The translations under genes and the position numbers were made by a program. Shown here piece after piece: positions 36,441 through 46,509 of a stretch of DNA of 64,000 nucleotides. Source of the DNA: Lysinibacillus fusiformis (GTDB lineage Bacteria > Bacillota > Bacilli > Bacillales_A > Planococcaceae). Every line of letters starts with the position of its first letter. Positions within the stretch are counted from its first letter, which is position 1. The stretch lies in contig NZ_CP041696.1 in the NCBI RefSeq assembly GCF_007362955.1, positions 1,984,001-2,048,000 on the forward strand, in the 5' to 3' direction. The notes beneath the pieces were generated by a model. That model was not told the origin of the DNA. It saw only the letters and a program-made list of their open reading frames with translations, and searched no databases.

Positions 36441-38390
36441 TTAGTATTTAAAGCGTTTTACAAAGGTTTGTAATTCATCGGACATATCGAGAAGAGATTT
36501 CGCAGCCGTAGCCATTTCTTGCATAGAGGACAATGTTTGCTCAGTTGAAGCAGCGACCTCCTCTGAAGCAGCAGCATTAAGTTTAGCATGGTCTGTAAGC
36601 TCTACAGCGGTTGCAGTTACTTCTTCGACTACCGCTGACATCTCTTGAGCAGAAGCAGATATATCCTCCATTTTCGGTGCAATATTACGTAGACTTTCTA
36701 AAATGTTCGCGAATTTTTCACTTGTATCTTGAGTGAGTTGCAAACCGTCTTGAACATCTGTAGAAGCCTTTATCATTGTTTGAACAGATTTCGCAGTATC
36801 TTGCTGAATCCCTGTAATCAATGAAGAAATTTGTTCAGCAGATTGATGGGATTGTTCAGCTAATTTCCGTACTTCATCGGCGACAACTGCAAAGCCCTTA
36901 CCATGTTCTCCTGCTCGAGCGGCTTCAATGGCTGCATTAAGTGCAAGTAGATTAGTTTGGTCTGAAATGGCACTAATAATCTCTAAAATCGAACCGATTT
37001 CTTTTGTTCTATCGTAGAGTGATTTGATCATGAAGTCGGATTGTGCAACAGATTCATTAATAGAAACCATTTGGTTAACGGTGCGCTCTACAGATTTACC
37101 ACCTTCTTCTGCCTGCAAAATGGCATGATTAGAAAGATCAGAAACCTGCATGGAGCTATCTGCCACTTCAACAATTCCTTTTGCAATTTCTTCAATAGAA
37201 ATGGCGTTTTGATCAATACCCGTTGTTTGTTTTTCTGCACTAATAGCCACCTGTTGCATGGCTTGAGTAACTTGTTCGGAAGAAGCGATATTTTGCTCAG
37301 CATTTGCAGATAATCCTTGTGCTGACATTTGAACATGATTGGAGCTTTCATCAACGTTACGAATGAGTTTTTTTAGACTAACCTTCATCGAAATAAACGC
37401 TTGACTAAGCTGTCCGATTTCATCTTTTGAATGAACATCAATAAACTCGGTGAGATCGCCCTCACTAATGTTTAGGGCACTTTCTTTTAGTCGATTAATC
37501 GGTTTGACAATACTTTGTATCATATAAAGCATAAAAATAATACCAACAGCAATTGAAACGACAATGATGATTAAATTGATATTAAAGGTTGTGGCAGCAG
37601 CTTTAGTTGCCTCTGCGGAAAACATTGTCCCAACAACCTTCCAACCTGTCAGCTTATTTGTCATAAATTGTAGCTGACGATCATTTTCAACAACAGTACC
37701 GCTCTCTTTTTCATAGATCTTCGCTATATAGTTTTCGCTAGCTTCTAAACCACTTTCTTTATCAGCCTGGGCAATATAAATTTTATTGCTATCTAAAAGT
37801 GAAGCGAAGCCAGTTTCACCAATGCGTATATCATTCGTGATGGTGCTTAATGTGGAAATATTGAGATCCAAGCCGATTACACCAGAGCCGTCTTGTAAAG
37901 CCTGTGTAATAGTAATAACCATATCACCTGAAGTTTGTGTAATATAGGGTGCTGTAATGGTTACTTGACCTTTGTTCTCTAATGCTTGCTTATACCAGGG
38001 TCTTGAACGAGGATCAAAATCACTAGGGTATTCCTGAGCCGGTTCATCCAATAGTTTGCCATCATCGGTGCCTACATAAATCAGCTCGACCTCGGGATGC
38101 ATATTGACGTATTCGTGTAATAGCGATTTAAGCTCAGAAACTCTCGCTTCTTGTAAATAGGATTGATTGAGCTTTTTTGTAAAATATTGAACGTCTTCAA
38201 CTTTCGGTTCAATGGTGTTTGTAATATTAGTATTGAGCATGCGGATACTTTCAGCAGTGCTTGCTTGCTGTTCCTTCAAAATTTGCTTGCCAGCACTATG
38301 ATAAGAAACGATTCCTACAAGTAGTGTAGGGATAATAAGCATGGCCAAAAATGAAAAAATGAGCTTTTTCCTTAAACTTAGTAATTTCAC
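36441..38390 (-). CDS. methyl-accepting chemotaxis protein with a dCache sensor domain
   Basis: The 649-residue chemoreceptor has TM1 ([19 protein letters not shown]), a double-Cache extracellular domain of about 240 residues ([16 protein letters not shown] and [12 protein letters not shown] are dCache_1 hallmarks that often bind amino acids), TM2 near 270-295, HAMP and a signalling domain with tip [22 protein letters not shown] 38390 has GAGG 9-10 bases upstream and is preferred over GTG 38405. It is monocistronic. The R-x-x-x-W and Y motif in RSRPWY and the D in VIGLD fit amine-ligand sensors, so an amino acid ligand is plausible. Confidence 0.92.
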   Translation of the reverse strand: MKLLSLRKKLIFSFLAMLIIPTLLVGIVSYHSAGKQILKEQQASTAESIRMLNTNITNTIEPKVEDVQYFTKKLNQSYLQEARVSELKSLLHEYVNMHPEVELIYVGTDDGKLLDEPAQEYPSDFDPRSRPWYKQALENKGQVTITAPYITQTSGDMVITITQALQDGSGVIGLDLNISTLSTITNDIRIGETGFASLLDSNKIYIAQADKESGLEASENYIAKIYEKESGTVVENDRQLQFMTNKLTGWKVVGTMFSAEATKAAATTFNINLIIIVVSIAVGIIFMLYMIQSIVKPINRLKESALNISEGDLTEFIDVHSKDEIGQLSQAFISMKVSLKKLIRNVDESSNHVQMSAQGLSANAEQNIASSEQVTQAMQQVAISAEKQTTGIDQNAISIEEIAKGIVEVADSSMQVSDLSNHAILQAEEGGKSVERTVNQMVSINESVAQSDFMIKSLYDRTKEIGSILEIISAISDQTNLLALNAAIEAARAGEHGKGFAVVADEVRKLAEQSHQSAEQISSLITGIQQDTAKSVQTMIKASTDVQDGLQLTQDTSEKFANILESLRNIAPKMEDISASAQEMSAVVEEVTATAVELTDHAKLNAAASEEVAASTEQTLSSMQEMATAAKSLLDMSDELQTFVKRFKY

Positions 38391-38716
38391 TTGTTTGTTC
38401 CTCACTATTATTATGATGTATGGTGTTATATTTTTCCGTAGAAGGAAATAATACCACTAGTTCATTTTAACAAAGATAAAATTAAAAGGAGATAAGTATT
38501 TTAAGATAGAGTTACAAAATTGACAGAAGTTACCCTGAAAATAAGTTGAAATGGTCCTAAAACAATGATTTTTATAAAGAGAAATTTTGGTAGCCCCAAC
38601 GCGAAGTAGTAATAAAAAGAATAAATGATGAAAAAAACTGAATGATTTAAGCTTTTTGTGTGAAGGATAACTAGCAGATTGCGGTATACTAATGCTCAAA
38701 GGAGGAGGGATTTATT

Positions 38717-39094
38717 ATGATTCAACAAATCGGACAAGTCATGTTATATGTAAATGATCAAGATGCAGCCGTAAAGTTTTGGACAGAGAAAATCGGATTT
38801 ATCGTCGTAGCTGAACAGGAAGAAGCGGGGATGAAATGGATTGAAATTGCGCCATCTAAAGGGGCGCAAACGAGCTTCGTTCTTCACAATAAAGAAGTGA
38901 TTGCAAAAATGCAGCCGGAATTAAATTTAGAGACACCCTCTATCATGTTTTACGCGGATAATCTAACAGAGATGTATCAGGATTTTCAGACAAAGGGCAT
39001 AAAAGTTGGAGATTTAGTAATGATGCCAATGGGTAGAGTTTTTAATTTTGCTGATCACGAAAATAATTATTTTGCATTAGTTGAAAAACAATAA
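38717..39094 (+). CDS. VOC-family (glyoxalase/bleomycin resistance fold) protein
   Basis: The 125-residue protein shows the two half-modules of a VOC domain: QVMLYVNDQDAAVKFWTEKIGF and, after TPSIMFYADNLTEMYQDF, the end VFNFADHENNYFALVE. The substrate is unknown. The ribosome binding site AAAGGAGG is strong. It ends in a terminator shared with the convergent FG-GAP-like gene. Confidence 0.88.
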   Translation: MIQQIGQVMLYVNDQDAAVKFWTEKIGFIVVAEQEEAGMKWIEIAPSKGAQTSFVLHNKEVIAKMQPELNLETPSIMFYADNLTEMYQDFQTKGIKVGDLVMMPMGRVFNFADHENNYFALVEKQ

Positions 39095-39096
39095 CA

Positions 39097-39128
39097 AAAA
39101 AACGGCTCAAATAGAAGCCGTTTTTTTA
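39097..39128. terminator. bidirectional terminator
   Basis: AAAAAAACGGCT and AGCCGTTTTTTT pair around CAAATAGA, with U-runs for both the VOC gene and the leftward gene, whose stop it overlaps. Confidence 0.85.
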
Positions 39129-39872
39129 TGTTAAATCTTCCCCATAAATTGCCGCTGTTTGTCTTTCAACGACAAATTCTCTGCCATTCCATTTTAGAAC
39201 ATTTTCAATATAACCTAAACCGTCAGCGTGGTATCTGCCTGCTATCGCTTGAAAAGCTAAAATTTCATACGTTCCGTCGCGGTCAAAATCAATTGGGTAT
39301 AATCCGCTAATTGGATCGACCCATCCTTCAATCGGTTGTTTCAATGTCCCGTCTTTATTATAAATTTCAGCTAAATAATCCTGACCTTTATATTGTAAAT
39401 CGAGAATGTATCGTTTTTGGGGATTCATGCTTCGGACAGAGGCTTTATAGTTATTTTCATAGTTTACTGTATACTTTAGCTTATTATTAAAAGATTCTGT
39501 ATCAAAAATAGAGCGCACTTTTCCATTAATCGATGAAAAGATTTCCCCATTGATAATACCTCCACTACCACCGGTATCAGATACAACTAAAATATCTTCT
39601 ATATGATTACCAGTAAAATCGCCTAGAAAAATAGTCGGATTATAGCCCAAATTCTCTTTCAACATTATTTGTTCAAATTGCCGTGTTTGTCCGTAAAAAA
39701 TTGTGAGTGTTAGATTTCGCCAAAGGGGGCTGTCCGGCGCTTTAGTGCCCATTAAAAAAACTGTTTCAAATAAACCATCCCCGTTGATGTCGCCAAATTT
39801 CGTTTGTATAACTTGAGGGGCCATAGGCTGATTAGCAGTAATAGCTGGTGATGGATTTGTATTATTGGTCAT
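39126..39872 (-). CDS. FG-GAP/VCBS-like repeat protein
   Basis: The 248-residue protein has calcium-type repeats with D-x-N/D-x-D-G cores: FGDINGDGLFETVFLMG near 28, LGDFTGNHIEDILVVSD near 77, and PIDFDRDGTYEILAFQA near 190. There is no signal peptide, and the N-terminus is Asn/Pro-rich (MTNNTNPSPAITANQP). Relatives in Bacillales lack a known function; a spore or surface role is possible. The ATG 39872 has AGAGGTG 5 bases upstream; the longer frame start lacks one. Confidence 0.7.
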   Translation of the reverse strand: MTNNTNPSPAITANQPMAPQVIQTKFGDINGDGLFETVFLMGTKAPDSPLWRNLTLTIFYGQTRQFEQIMLKENLGYNPTIFLGDFTGNHIEDILVVSDTGGSGGIINGEIFSSINGKVRSIFDTESFNNKLKYTVNYENNYKASVRSMNPQKRYILDLQYKGQDYLAEIYNKDGTLKQPIEGWVDPISGLYPIDFDRDGTYEILAFQAIAGRYHADGLGYIENVLKWNGREFVVERQTAAIYGEDLT

Positions 39873-40170
39873 ACATACACCTCTTTCTTTAGTTTTAGCA
39901 TATGTTGTGAATACAGCTTGGTGCATAAAACAACAAGCAATTATCGGAAAACCATTATTCCGCGGGAAATTTATTAGGATTTTGAATTGTAAAAAAGCCC
40001 CTTTGCAAATCTTTCTCCATCGCTCGCTTTTTCTTCACGCCCAGTTCGTATATGGACGTCAAAGTAAAGTGCAACAATGAGGATTCGACTAAGCGCCTAA
40101 AGGAATTTGAGTATTGTCATGAATAAAATTTAAAACCTACAATACTTATAAAAAAACATGAAATTAATCG
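39873..40170. other. intergenic stretch without a gene
   Basis: Divergent upstream regions of the FG-GAP gene and the flavoprotein-ABC unit. No coding or RNA signal was seen besides the promoter at 40171. Confidence 0.45.
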
Positions 40171-40199
40171 TTGACAATTTAACATGTTGAAAGTATCAT
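40171..40199 (+). promoter_or_regulatory. sigma-A promoter of the flavoprotein-ABC transporter unit
   Basis: TTGACA (40171-40176), 17-base spacer, TATCAT (40194-40199). The leader of about 125 nt contains AATCTC...GAGATTTTTTTT (40237-40269), a weak hairpin plus T-run that could attenuate transcription. Confidence 0.65.
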
Positions 40200-40329
40200 A
40201 ATGTCAATGAATCAGAAAATTCAGCACCATACATAATCTCACTATTAAAGGTAGGTAGAGATTTTTTTTACACCATTAATTCTTAGTAAATATATATGTT
40301 TTATATAATTTAGGAAGAAGGAGATTTTT

Positions 40330-41499
40330 TTGAAGGATTTATTTATTAAAACAAAACAACAGCATCACTGGTTAGAGCAGCTGGCATCGATTGCAGAGCC
40401 AATTAAAGCTGAAGCTGCAGAGGTCGATGAACAATCCCGTTTTCCTTTTGAAGCACATAAGTTGCTTTTGCAAATTGGTTACCCAAAATTAACATTGCCG
40501 AAAGAATATGGCGGTGAAGGATTATCCGTTTACGATATGGTACTCATTCAAGAGACATTAGCTAGTTATGACGAAAATGCATCACTTTCTTTGGGCTGGA
40601 CATTAGGTGTTGTTGGTGAAATATATGAAAAAAAATTATGGTCAGATAACTTACTGGAAGCATTTGCGCTGGAAGTGAAAAAGGGTGCTATCGTGAATAG
40701 AGCGGTAAGTGAAGCAGCTACTGGCAGTCCAACTCGGGGTGGTCGTCCAGGAACAAACGCTGTGGCGACAACAGGTGGTTGGCTTTTAAATGGACGTAAA
40801 ATATTTACGACGGCATCACCAGTGCTGGATTACTTCTTAACGTCCGCTTGGATTGAGGAGAAAGAACAAATAGGTTTCTTCCTCATCCATAAAGATGTGC
40901 AAGGAGTTTCTATTGAAGAAAACTGGGAAATGTCTGCGATGCGTGGCACAAGCAGTCATGATTTAGTGTTAAAAGATGTAAATGTCCCTGAGGATTATTT
41001 AGTTGAATTGCCGAATCATCCAAGTGGTGGCAAGATAAACGGCTGGATTTTACATATTCCAGCAACATACTTAGGCATTGCACAGGCTGCAAGGGACTAT
41101 GCTCTGCATTTTGCAAATCATCATCAACCAAATAGCTTAAATGCGCCTATTAGTACATTACCAAACGTGCAACAGCTTTTAGGTGATATTGAGTTAAAAC
41201 TTCATCAAGCTCGCTTTGTCCTTTATGGCGTAGCGGAGGCTTATGATGATCCTGCTAGACGAAATACTTTAATGAATGAAATGGCAGTTGCAAAGCACAC
41301 GGTCACGAATATTGCCATAGATATCGTGGATAAGGCGATGCGTGTTGTAGGGGCAAAAAGCTTACAACTTACAAATCCACTGCAACGCTATTATCGAAAT
41401 GTGCGCGCGGGATTACATAATCCACCGATGGATGATATGACAATTATCAAATTAGCAACAGCTGCTATTGAGCAACAAAAATTAAATGAAAATCAATGA
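40330..41499 (+). CDS. acyl-CoA dehydrogenase-like flavoprotein (SfnB/DszC-type)
   Basis: The 389-residue protein has the acyl-CoA dehydrogenase fold: N-terminal helices (FPFEAHKLLLQIGYPKLTLP, KEYGGEGLSVYDMVLIQE), central beta domain (GGWLLNGRKIFTTAS, MRGTSSHDLVLKDV), and C-terminal helices (AMRVVGAKSL, then NPLQRYYRNVRAGLHNPPMDD). The ending resembles SfnB/DszC-type flavin enzymes used in sulfur acquisition rather than beta-oxidation enzymes. The TTG start has AAGGAG 7-8 bases upstream. It is followed 19 bp later by a polar amino acid-type ABC transporter, so uptake and oxidation of a sulfur- or amine-containing compound is inferred. Confidence 0.8.
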   Translation: MKDLFIKTKQQHHWLEQLASIAEPIKAEAAEVDEQSRFPFEAHKLLLQIGYPKLTLPKEYGGEGLSVYDMVLIQETLASYDENASLSLGWTLGVVGEIYEKKLWSDNLLEAFALEVKKGAIVNRAVSEAATGSPTRGGRPGTNAVATTGGWLLNGRKIFTTASPVLDYFLTSAWIEEKEQIGFFLIHKDVQGVSIEENWEMSAMRGTSSHDLVLKDVNVPEDYLVELPNHPSGGKINGWILHIPATYLGIAQAARDYALHFANHHQPNSLNAPISTLPNVQQLLGDIELKLHQARFVLYGVAEAYDDPARRNTLMNEMAVAKHTVTNIAIDIVDKAMRVVGAKSLQLTNPLQRYYRNVRAGLHNPPMDDMTIIKLATAAIEQQKLNENQ

Positions 41500-41518
41500 T
41501 AACAAGGGGAAATGAAAT

Positions 41519-42388
41519 ATGTTTATACACAAGAAAAAAGTATGCCAATTTGCAGCTATCGGATTAGCTTCAATTGCTATTTTAGCTGGCTGCAATTCAG
41601 GTGAAACTTCAAAAAAAGAAGCAGAAGATGGCGATAAAGTTCGTACAGTAAAGGTTGCTTACGATCAAGCGTCTAAGCCTATTAGTTATATTGATGATAA
41701 GGGAAATCCAACTGGCTATGATGTGGAAGTAATGAAGCTAGTAGATGAATTATTACCAGAATATGAGTTTGAATATGTAGGGACAACAAGTGATGATTTA
41801 CTAATCGGTGTTGAGCAAGGGAAATACCAAGTAGGGGTAAAAAATGCATTCTTTACACAGGAACGCACAGAAAAGTTTATTTTCCCGAAAGAGTTTTTAG
41901 GGTTAAGTAGTGCAGGCTTAGTTTTACGTAAAGAAGACGAGGGCATAAAAACATTGGTAGACTTTGCAACAAAGGGCTATTCATTAGCACCAATTGCTGC
42001 AAACAATGCGCAGTATACAATTATTGATGAGTACAATAAAGCAAATCCGAATAATGAAGTGAAATTACAAGCTGGAGATGCTTTCACTGTCGATGTCGTG
42101 CAATGGGTAAATGAAGGACGTGTTGACGGTGGTGTAATGATTGAAGGTCCGTTCAAACAACAAGTTTTGGCTGAGGATGGCCCATATAATAATTTAAAAG
42201 ATGAAGTAGTTTACAACGAATTCGCGGTGATTAAAACATGGCCTTTGTTCAATAAAAAAGAACAAGAATTTGCAGATGCCTATGATAAAGCTGTAGCACA
42301 AGTTAAAGAGCAAAAGAAAACAAGTGAATTAAGCACAACGTTTTATGGCCGAGATTTATTTGAAGTGTTAGAAAACGTAAATCGATAG
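41519..42388 (+). CDS. substrate-binding lipoprotein of a polar amino acid-type ABC transporter
   Basis: The 289-residue protein has a lipoprotein signal peptide (AAIGLASIAILAGC) and a type II periplasmic-binding fold of the family-3 solute-binding type (VAYDQASKPISYID, GYDVEVMKLVDELLPEYEFEYVG in two parts, VGVKNAFFTQERTEKF). It captures a small polar solute outside the membrane for the two permeases and ATPase that follow. A hairpin just after the gene probably lets it be made in excess over the membrane parts. The substrate is unknown; a cystine- or sulfonate-like compound would fit the neighbour. Confidence 0.92.
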   Translation: MFIHKKKVCQFAAIGLASIAILAGCNSGETSKKEAEDGDKVRTVKVAYDQASKPISYIDDKGNPTGYDVEVMKLVDELLPEYEFEYVGTTSDDLLIGVEQGKYQVGVKNAFFTQERTEKFIFPKEFLGLSSAGLVLRKEDEGIKTLVDFATKGYSLAPIAANNAQYTIIDEYNKANPNNEVKLQAGDAFTVDVVQWVNEGRVDGGVMIEGPFKQQVLAEDGPYNNLKDEVVYNEFAVIKTWPLFNKKEQEFADAYDKAVAQVKEQKKTSELSTTFYGRDLFEVLENVNR

Positions 42389-42394
42389 TTAATG

Positions 42395-42432
42395 AAAGGC
42401 TGTTGAGTCGGTAAACTCAGCAGTCTTTCTTA
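42395..42432 (+). terminator. partial terminator inside the transporter operon
   Basis: AAAGGCTGTTGAG pairs with CTCAGCAGTCTTT (two G-U pairs) and is followed by CTTAAT. It sits between the binding-protein gene and the permease genes, with a weak U-run. Confidence 0.6.
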
Positions 42433-42504
42433 ATAAATGGAGCACGAAGGCAATCGTGAAAATAGCTGCCTTTATGCTAAATATTTATAAAAGTAGGTGA
42501 GGAA

Positions 42505-43212
42505 ATGGATAAGTATTTTGATGCTTCGTATATTTGGAACGCTATCCCCGTATTATTGCCGTTTTTAAAAGTAACCTTTTTAGTTGCAGGGTCTTCCATA
42601 GTACTAGGCACATTGTTTGGTTTGCTATTAGCAGTAGCAAAGTTAAGTTCACTAAAAATATTACAAAGATTAGCGAATTTATATACAACTATAATGCGGT
42701 GTACACCATCCATCGTCCTATTATTCCTCGTGTATTATGGTGTGCCAGCATTAGCTGAAAACTTCGGCTTAAATCTCCATTCGATTGAAACAGCCTTCTT
42801 TGTCGTTGTTACATTCACATTGCAGTTCGCAGCAATTATGTCCGAAGTCATTCGCTCTGCTTATTTGGCGGTTAATAAGGGGCAATTTGAAGCGGCTGTC
42901 AGTGTAGGATTAACGCCATTCCAGGCATATCGTCGTATTATTTTTCCGCAGGCACTTGTCATCGCATTGCCGAACTTTGGAAATGGCATGATTGCGTTAT
43001 TACAGGAGGGTGCACTTGCTTACACAATTGGTTTAATTGATATTGTAGGGAAGGCAAATCTAATTATTGCGAGCAATATTAATGCACATGCTCTCGAAAT
43101 ATTTATAGCACTAGCAATCGTTTATTGGGTGCTGTCTATTATTATTGAAAAATTCTTTACTATGTTAGAAAAGTTTTTCAGCAAGGGTAAAAGGACATTA
43201 GAAACAACGTAA
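42505..43212 (+). CDS. amino acid ABC transporter permease
   Basis: The 235-residue HisMQ-type permease has about five helices. The EAA loop is EAAVSVGLTPFQAYRRIIFPQALVIALP (shown here as landmark EAAVSVGLTPFQAYRRI), which contacts the ATPase. RCTPSIVLLFLVYYG is the usual RGTP-like motif of this family. AGGTGAGG precedes the ATG. Confidence 0.92.
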   Translation: MDKYFDASYIWNAIPVLLPFLKVTFLVAGSSIVLGTLFGLLLAVAKLSSLKILQRLANLYTTIMRCTPSIVLLFLVYYGVPALAENFGLNLHSIETAFFVVVTFTLQFAAIMSEVIRSAYLAVNKGQFEAAVSVGLTPFQAYRRIIFPQALVIALPNFGNGMIALLQEGALAYTIGLIDIVGKANLIIASNINAHALEIFIALAIVYWVLSIIIEKFFTMLEKFFSKGKRTLETT

Positions 43213-43224
43213 GGAGGCGTAATC

Positions 43225-43926
43225 GTGAATTATCAATTTTTATTGGAAACATTTTTTGTAGCATTATCAGGTGTGCCTATTGCGCTTCTTGTGACGATTG
43301 TTGCTTTACTCGTTGCCCTGCCATTAGGATTTTTACTCGCCTTAACACGTATTAATAAAATTCCTGTCATTCATCATTTTGCGAAGATTTATGTATCTTT
43401 TGTTCGAGGTACGCCAATCATCATTCAGATTTTCATCATTTATAGTAGCCTTCCATTATTACTGAAAATTATTTTTGAAAAATATAATATTGCCTATGAT
43501 ATCTATAAAATCAATCCTATTTGGTATGCATTTATCGTATTTGCTTTCAGTACGACAGCGATTTTAATAGAGGTATTCCGTTCGGCATTGGGTACTATTG
43601 AAAAAGGTCAATTAGAGGCAGCCCATGCAGTTGGATTAACAACATTCCAAGCATATCGCCGTATTATTATTCCACAAGCTCTAGTAGTCGCTATGCCGAA
43701 TATTTGTACAGCAACAGTCAATCTCATCAAAGCAACCTCTCTGGGGTATGCAATGTCTTTACCAGAGATCACATTAAAGGCTAAAGTTGCAGCGAATGTT
43801 GGCTACAATTACGTAGAAGCATACATTGATATTTTCATCGTGTATTTAATTTTATGTAGTACAGTCGAATACATCTTTAAACGATATGAAAAACATTTAA
43901 GTAAATTCAAAGTGGCGAATGCCTAA
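43225..43926 (+). CDS. amino acid ABC transporter permease
   Basis: The 233-residue paralogue of the preceding permease carries FVRGTPIIIQIFIIY and the EAA loop EAAHAVGLTTFQAYRRI. The two probably form a heterodimeric channel. It starts 12 bp after the first permease with AAGGAGG upstream. Confidence 0.92.
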   Translation: MNYQFLLETFFVALSGVPIALLVTIVALLVALPLGFLLALTRINKIPVIHHFAKIYVSFVRGTPIIIQIFIIYSSLPLLLKIIFEKYNIAYDIYKINPIWYAFIVFAFSTTAILIEVFRSALGTIEKGQLEAAHAVGLTTFQAYRRIIIPQALVVAMPNICTATVNLIKATSLGYAMSLPEITLKAKVAANVGYNYVEAYIDIFIVYLILCSTVEYIFKRYEKHLSKFKVANA

Positions 43927-43939
43927 GGGGTGAAGCAGC

Positions 43940-44695
43940 ATGTTAGAGATAAAAAATATTCACAAATCATTTGGCAACAATGAAATTTTAAAGGGTGTCG
44001 ATTTATCAATTGATAAGGGTGATGTGGTTGTTATTTTAGGTCCAAGTGGCTCAGGTAAAACAACATTACTTCGTTGCATTAACTTTTTAGAAAAAGCTGA
44101 TCAAGGGCATGCGACGTTTGGTGATATCGATGTGGATTTTCAGAATGTAAAAAAGAAGGATGTTCATGCTATTCGACAACGTGTAGCTTTTGTATTCCAA
44201 AATTATAATCTTTTCACCAATAAAACTGCGTTAGAGAACGTTACTGAAGGGCTTATTATCGGTCGCAAGATAGCCAAGGCTGAAGCTATTGAAATTGGGA
44301 AAAAGGCGCTTGATAAAGTGGGACTTTCAGAAAAATATGAGGCTTACCCAAGTCAGCTATCAGGTGGACAGCAACAACGTGTAGGTATTGCACGTGCTGT
44401 GGCATTAAATCCAGATATTATTTTATTTGATGAACCGACATCTGCACTTGATCCCGAGTTAGTAGGGGAAGTGCTAACTGTCATGAAAAACATCGCTACA
44501 GAAGGTACGACAATGCTTGTGGTAACACATGAAATGGGCTTTGCTAAAGATGTGGCAAATCGCGTTATCTTTATGGATGGTGGTGTAGTTGTCGAAGAAG
44601 GAAGTCCACATGATATATTCGTCAGTCCAAAAGAGGAGCGTACGAAGAAGTTTTTAAAGCGTGTTATTCCAGAGGATTATACGTTCTATATTTAA
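43940..44695 (+). CDS. amino acid ABC transporter ATP-binding protein
   Basis: The 251-residue ATPase has Walker [11 protein letters not shown]-loop VFQNYNLF, signature [14 protein letters not shown], Walker [15 protein letters not shown] and switch His in VVTHEMGFA. It powers the transporter encoded by the three preceding genes and closes the operon. The stop is followed by a long noncoding region. Confidence 0.95.
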   Translation: MLEIKNIHKSFGNNEILKGVDLSIDKGDVVVILGPSGSGKTTLLRCINFLEKADQGHATFGDIDVDFQNVKKKDVHAIRQRVAFVFQNYNLFTNKTALENVTEGLIIGRKIAKAEAIEIGKKALDKVGLSEKYEAYPSQLSGGQQQRVGIARAVALNPDIILFDEPTSALDPELVGEVLTVMKNIATEGTTMLVVTHEMGFAKDVANRVIFMDGGVVVEEGSPHDIFVSPKEERTKKFLKRVIPEDYTFYI

Positions 44696-45159
44696 TAAAA
44701 AGGTGGGGCTATTGAAAGACCCTTTCAGATTGAAGACAAACTATATTTCGAACAGGCGTCGAGTCCTTCCACTCCAATCAACGATAGCGTAGAACTTTTA
44801 TAAACTTTATGCATTTCAAAAGTGAACGCCATGGCTACTCGCCATAATCGGACAGAATAGACTTATAACAGTGACGCGAATGTACATATGCTGTTACTGC
44901 AGCTATGTTTTCGAATTTAAAAGCATTTGTTGCTGACGCTTCGCTTTCGCACAGACAAACCATTGTTGCTGACGTTTCGTTTTATCATTATAAATTAGAG
45001 TGACATGCAAAAAGATACATACTAAGTGAAGCGGCTCATCGGACGCCCCCAGGAAAGCGCTCAGTCGGAACGGAATCAACCACTCGTTTTGCCGATGAGC
45101 CATACATTATTAAATATGACAGCTTAATTTCATTGAAACAATAGTTTTTCAACAACATG
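44696..45159. other. long intergenic region with decayed repeats
   Basis: No coding sequence was recognised. It holds two short direct copies of a TTGTTGCTGACG(C/T)TTCG(C/T)TTT string (44929-44993) and the palindromic repeat described next. It looks like a graveyard of small interspersed elements. Confidence 0.5.
45033..45101. repeat. short interspersed palindromic repeat (GGCTCATCGG ... CCGATGAGCC)
   Basis: A 10-bp perfect inverted repeat encloses a GC-rich core (ACGCCCCCAGGAAAGCG, then GGAACGGAATCAACC). The core is of the same type as that at about 23690-23735 (CACGCCCCCAGAAAACG, then GCGGACATCAACG), so both belong to one repeat family in different palindromic frames. Confidence 0.6.
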
Positions 45160-45192
45160 AAAAAGTGCAAGCAACCAGCTCGCACTTTTTTT
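45160..45192 (-). terminator. terminator of the F420-ligase-like gene
   Basis: AAAAAGTGCAAGC and GCTCGCACTTTTT pair with one mismatch around AACCA; the minus strand ends in a U-run. Confidence 0.75.
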
Positions 45193-45198
45193 ATCGTA

Positions 45199-46389
45199 TT
45201 ATTTTGTATAGTTATCAAAGTAACCTTGGATATAAATCATTGGTGTACCTTTGTCGCCTGAACCGGAAGTTAAGTCAGATAAAGAACCAATAAGGTCTGT
45301 TAGTTTACGAGGTGTTGTACCTTGAGCCGCCATTTGACCAGTTAAATCTTCATCTTTGTTCTGGATATATGCAGAGATAGCCGCTTTTAATTCTTCTCCA
45401 CGAAGATCAGCAAAATCGTTATCTGCTAAGTATTTAAGTTTTACTTCATTTGGTGTACCATCTAAGCCAACTGTGAAGGCAGGTGATACAACAGGGTCAG
45501 CTAGTTCCCAAATTTTACCTACTGGATCTTTGAATGCGCCATCGCCATAAACCATGACTTCTACTGTTTTTCCAGTAGTTTCTTTGATTTTTGCTTGGAT
45601 GCCATCAACGATTGGTTGGCAAGTGTGTGGGAATAGTTTTACGCTTTCTTCTGTCGCTTTGTTTGAACCAAGTAAGCCGTATTCCGCATTAAAGCCAGAA
45701 CCGTTGTTTGATTCACATAAAATATTATCAAGACTATAAACTTTTTCAGCACCGTTTGCAGCTAAAATACGTTTTGTACGGAAGCGTGTGTGAATATCAC
45801 ATGTCAATACGCTCTTCGTATAATCTAAAATCGTTTTTGGGTTGTTTGAAAAGATGACTTCACAAGCAGCGCCTTCAGCTTCAATTAATTCTTTATAGTA
45901 TTCAATATAATCAACACCAGTAAATGTATGTTTTTTATAACCGAAGTGCTCACGGAACTCAGCTTCTGTTAAAGTATCTGTCCAAGGGTTAATGCCTTTT
46001 ACATCTAGTTCGTCGATATCAACTAAGTGATTACCAACTTCATCAGATGGATAGCTTAACATTAACACTACTTTTTTAACACCTTTTGCGATACCACGTA
46101 GGCAGTTAGCAAAACGGTTACGGCTAAGAATTGGGAAAATTACACCGACAGTATCTTCACCGAATTTAGCAGCTACGTCCGCTGCAATGTCATCAATCGA
46201 TGCATAGTTACCCTGTGCACGAGCAACAACAGATTCTGTTACTGTTACGATATCACGATCTTCAATTGAATAGCCTTCAATTTTTGCGGCATTTAACACA
46301 GTATCAACGACGATTTGTTCAATATTGTCGCCTTCGTTAATGATTGGACCACGAAGACCTCTTACGACTGTACCTACTACACGTTCCAA
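45199..46389 (-). CDS. coenzyme F420-0:L-glutamate ligase-like protein
   Basis: The 396-residue protein starts with blocks typical of the CofE/FbiB-type ligase domain: GPIINEGDNIEQIVVDTV, DRDIVTVTESVVARAQGN, and FPILSRNRFANCLRGIA. Downstream are VYGDGAFKDPVGKIWELADP and a long C-terminal part not found in archaeal CofE. Classic CofE adds glutamate to F420-0, but nothing else here points to F420 synthesis. Similar long forms occur in firmicutes without known F420, so the substrate is probably another gamma-glutamyl acceptor. The TTG start has AGAGGAGAG upstream. It is divergent from a LysR gene with a 120-bp promoter region. Confidence 0.7.
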   Translation of the reverse strand: MERVVGTVVRGLRGPIINEGDNIEQIVVDTVLNAAKIEGYSIEDRDIVTVTESVVARAQGNYASIDDIAADVAAKFGEDTVGVIFPILSRNRFANCLRGIAKGVKKVVLMLSYPSDEVGNHLVDIDELDVKGINPWTDTLTEAEFREHFGYKKHTFTGVDYIEYYKELIEAEGAACEVIFSNNPKTILDYTKSVLTCDIHTRFRTKRILAANGAEKVYSLDNILCESNNGSGFNAEYGLLGSNKATEESVKLFPHTCQPIVDGIQAKIKETTGKTVEVMVYGDGAFKDPVGKIWELADPVVSPAFTVGLDGTPNEVKLKYLADNDFADLRGEELKAAISAYIQNKDEDLTGQMAAQGTTPRKLTDLIGSLSDLTSGSGDKGTPMIYIQGYFDNYTK

Positions 46390-46509
46390 AATAATCTCTC
46401 CTCTAAATATATATAGGTATATATAAAAATCAACATGATTTTACTATACGCCTGTTTAATGATATAAGTAAAATTAATAGTTCATATAATAGTTATAAGG
46501 AGTGCTTAT

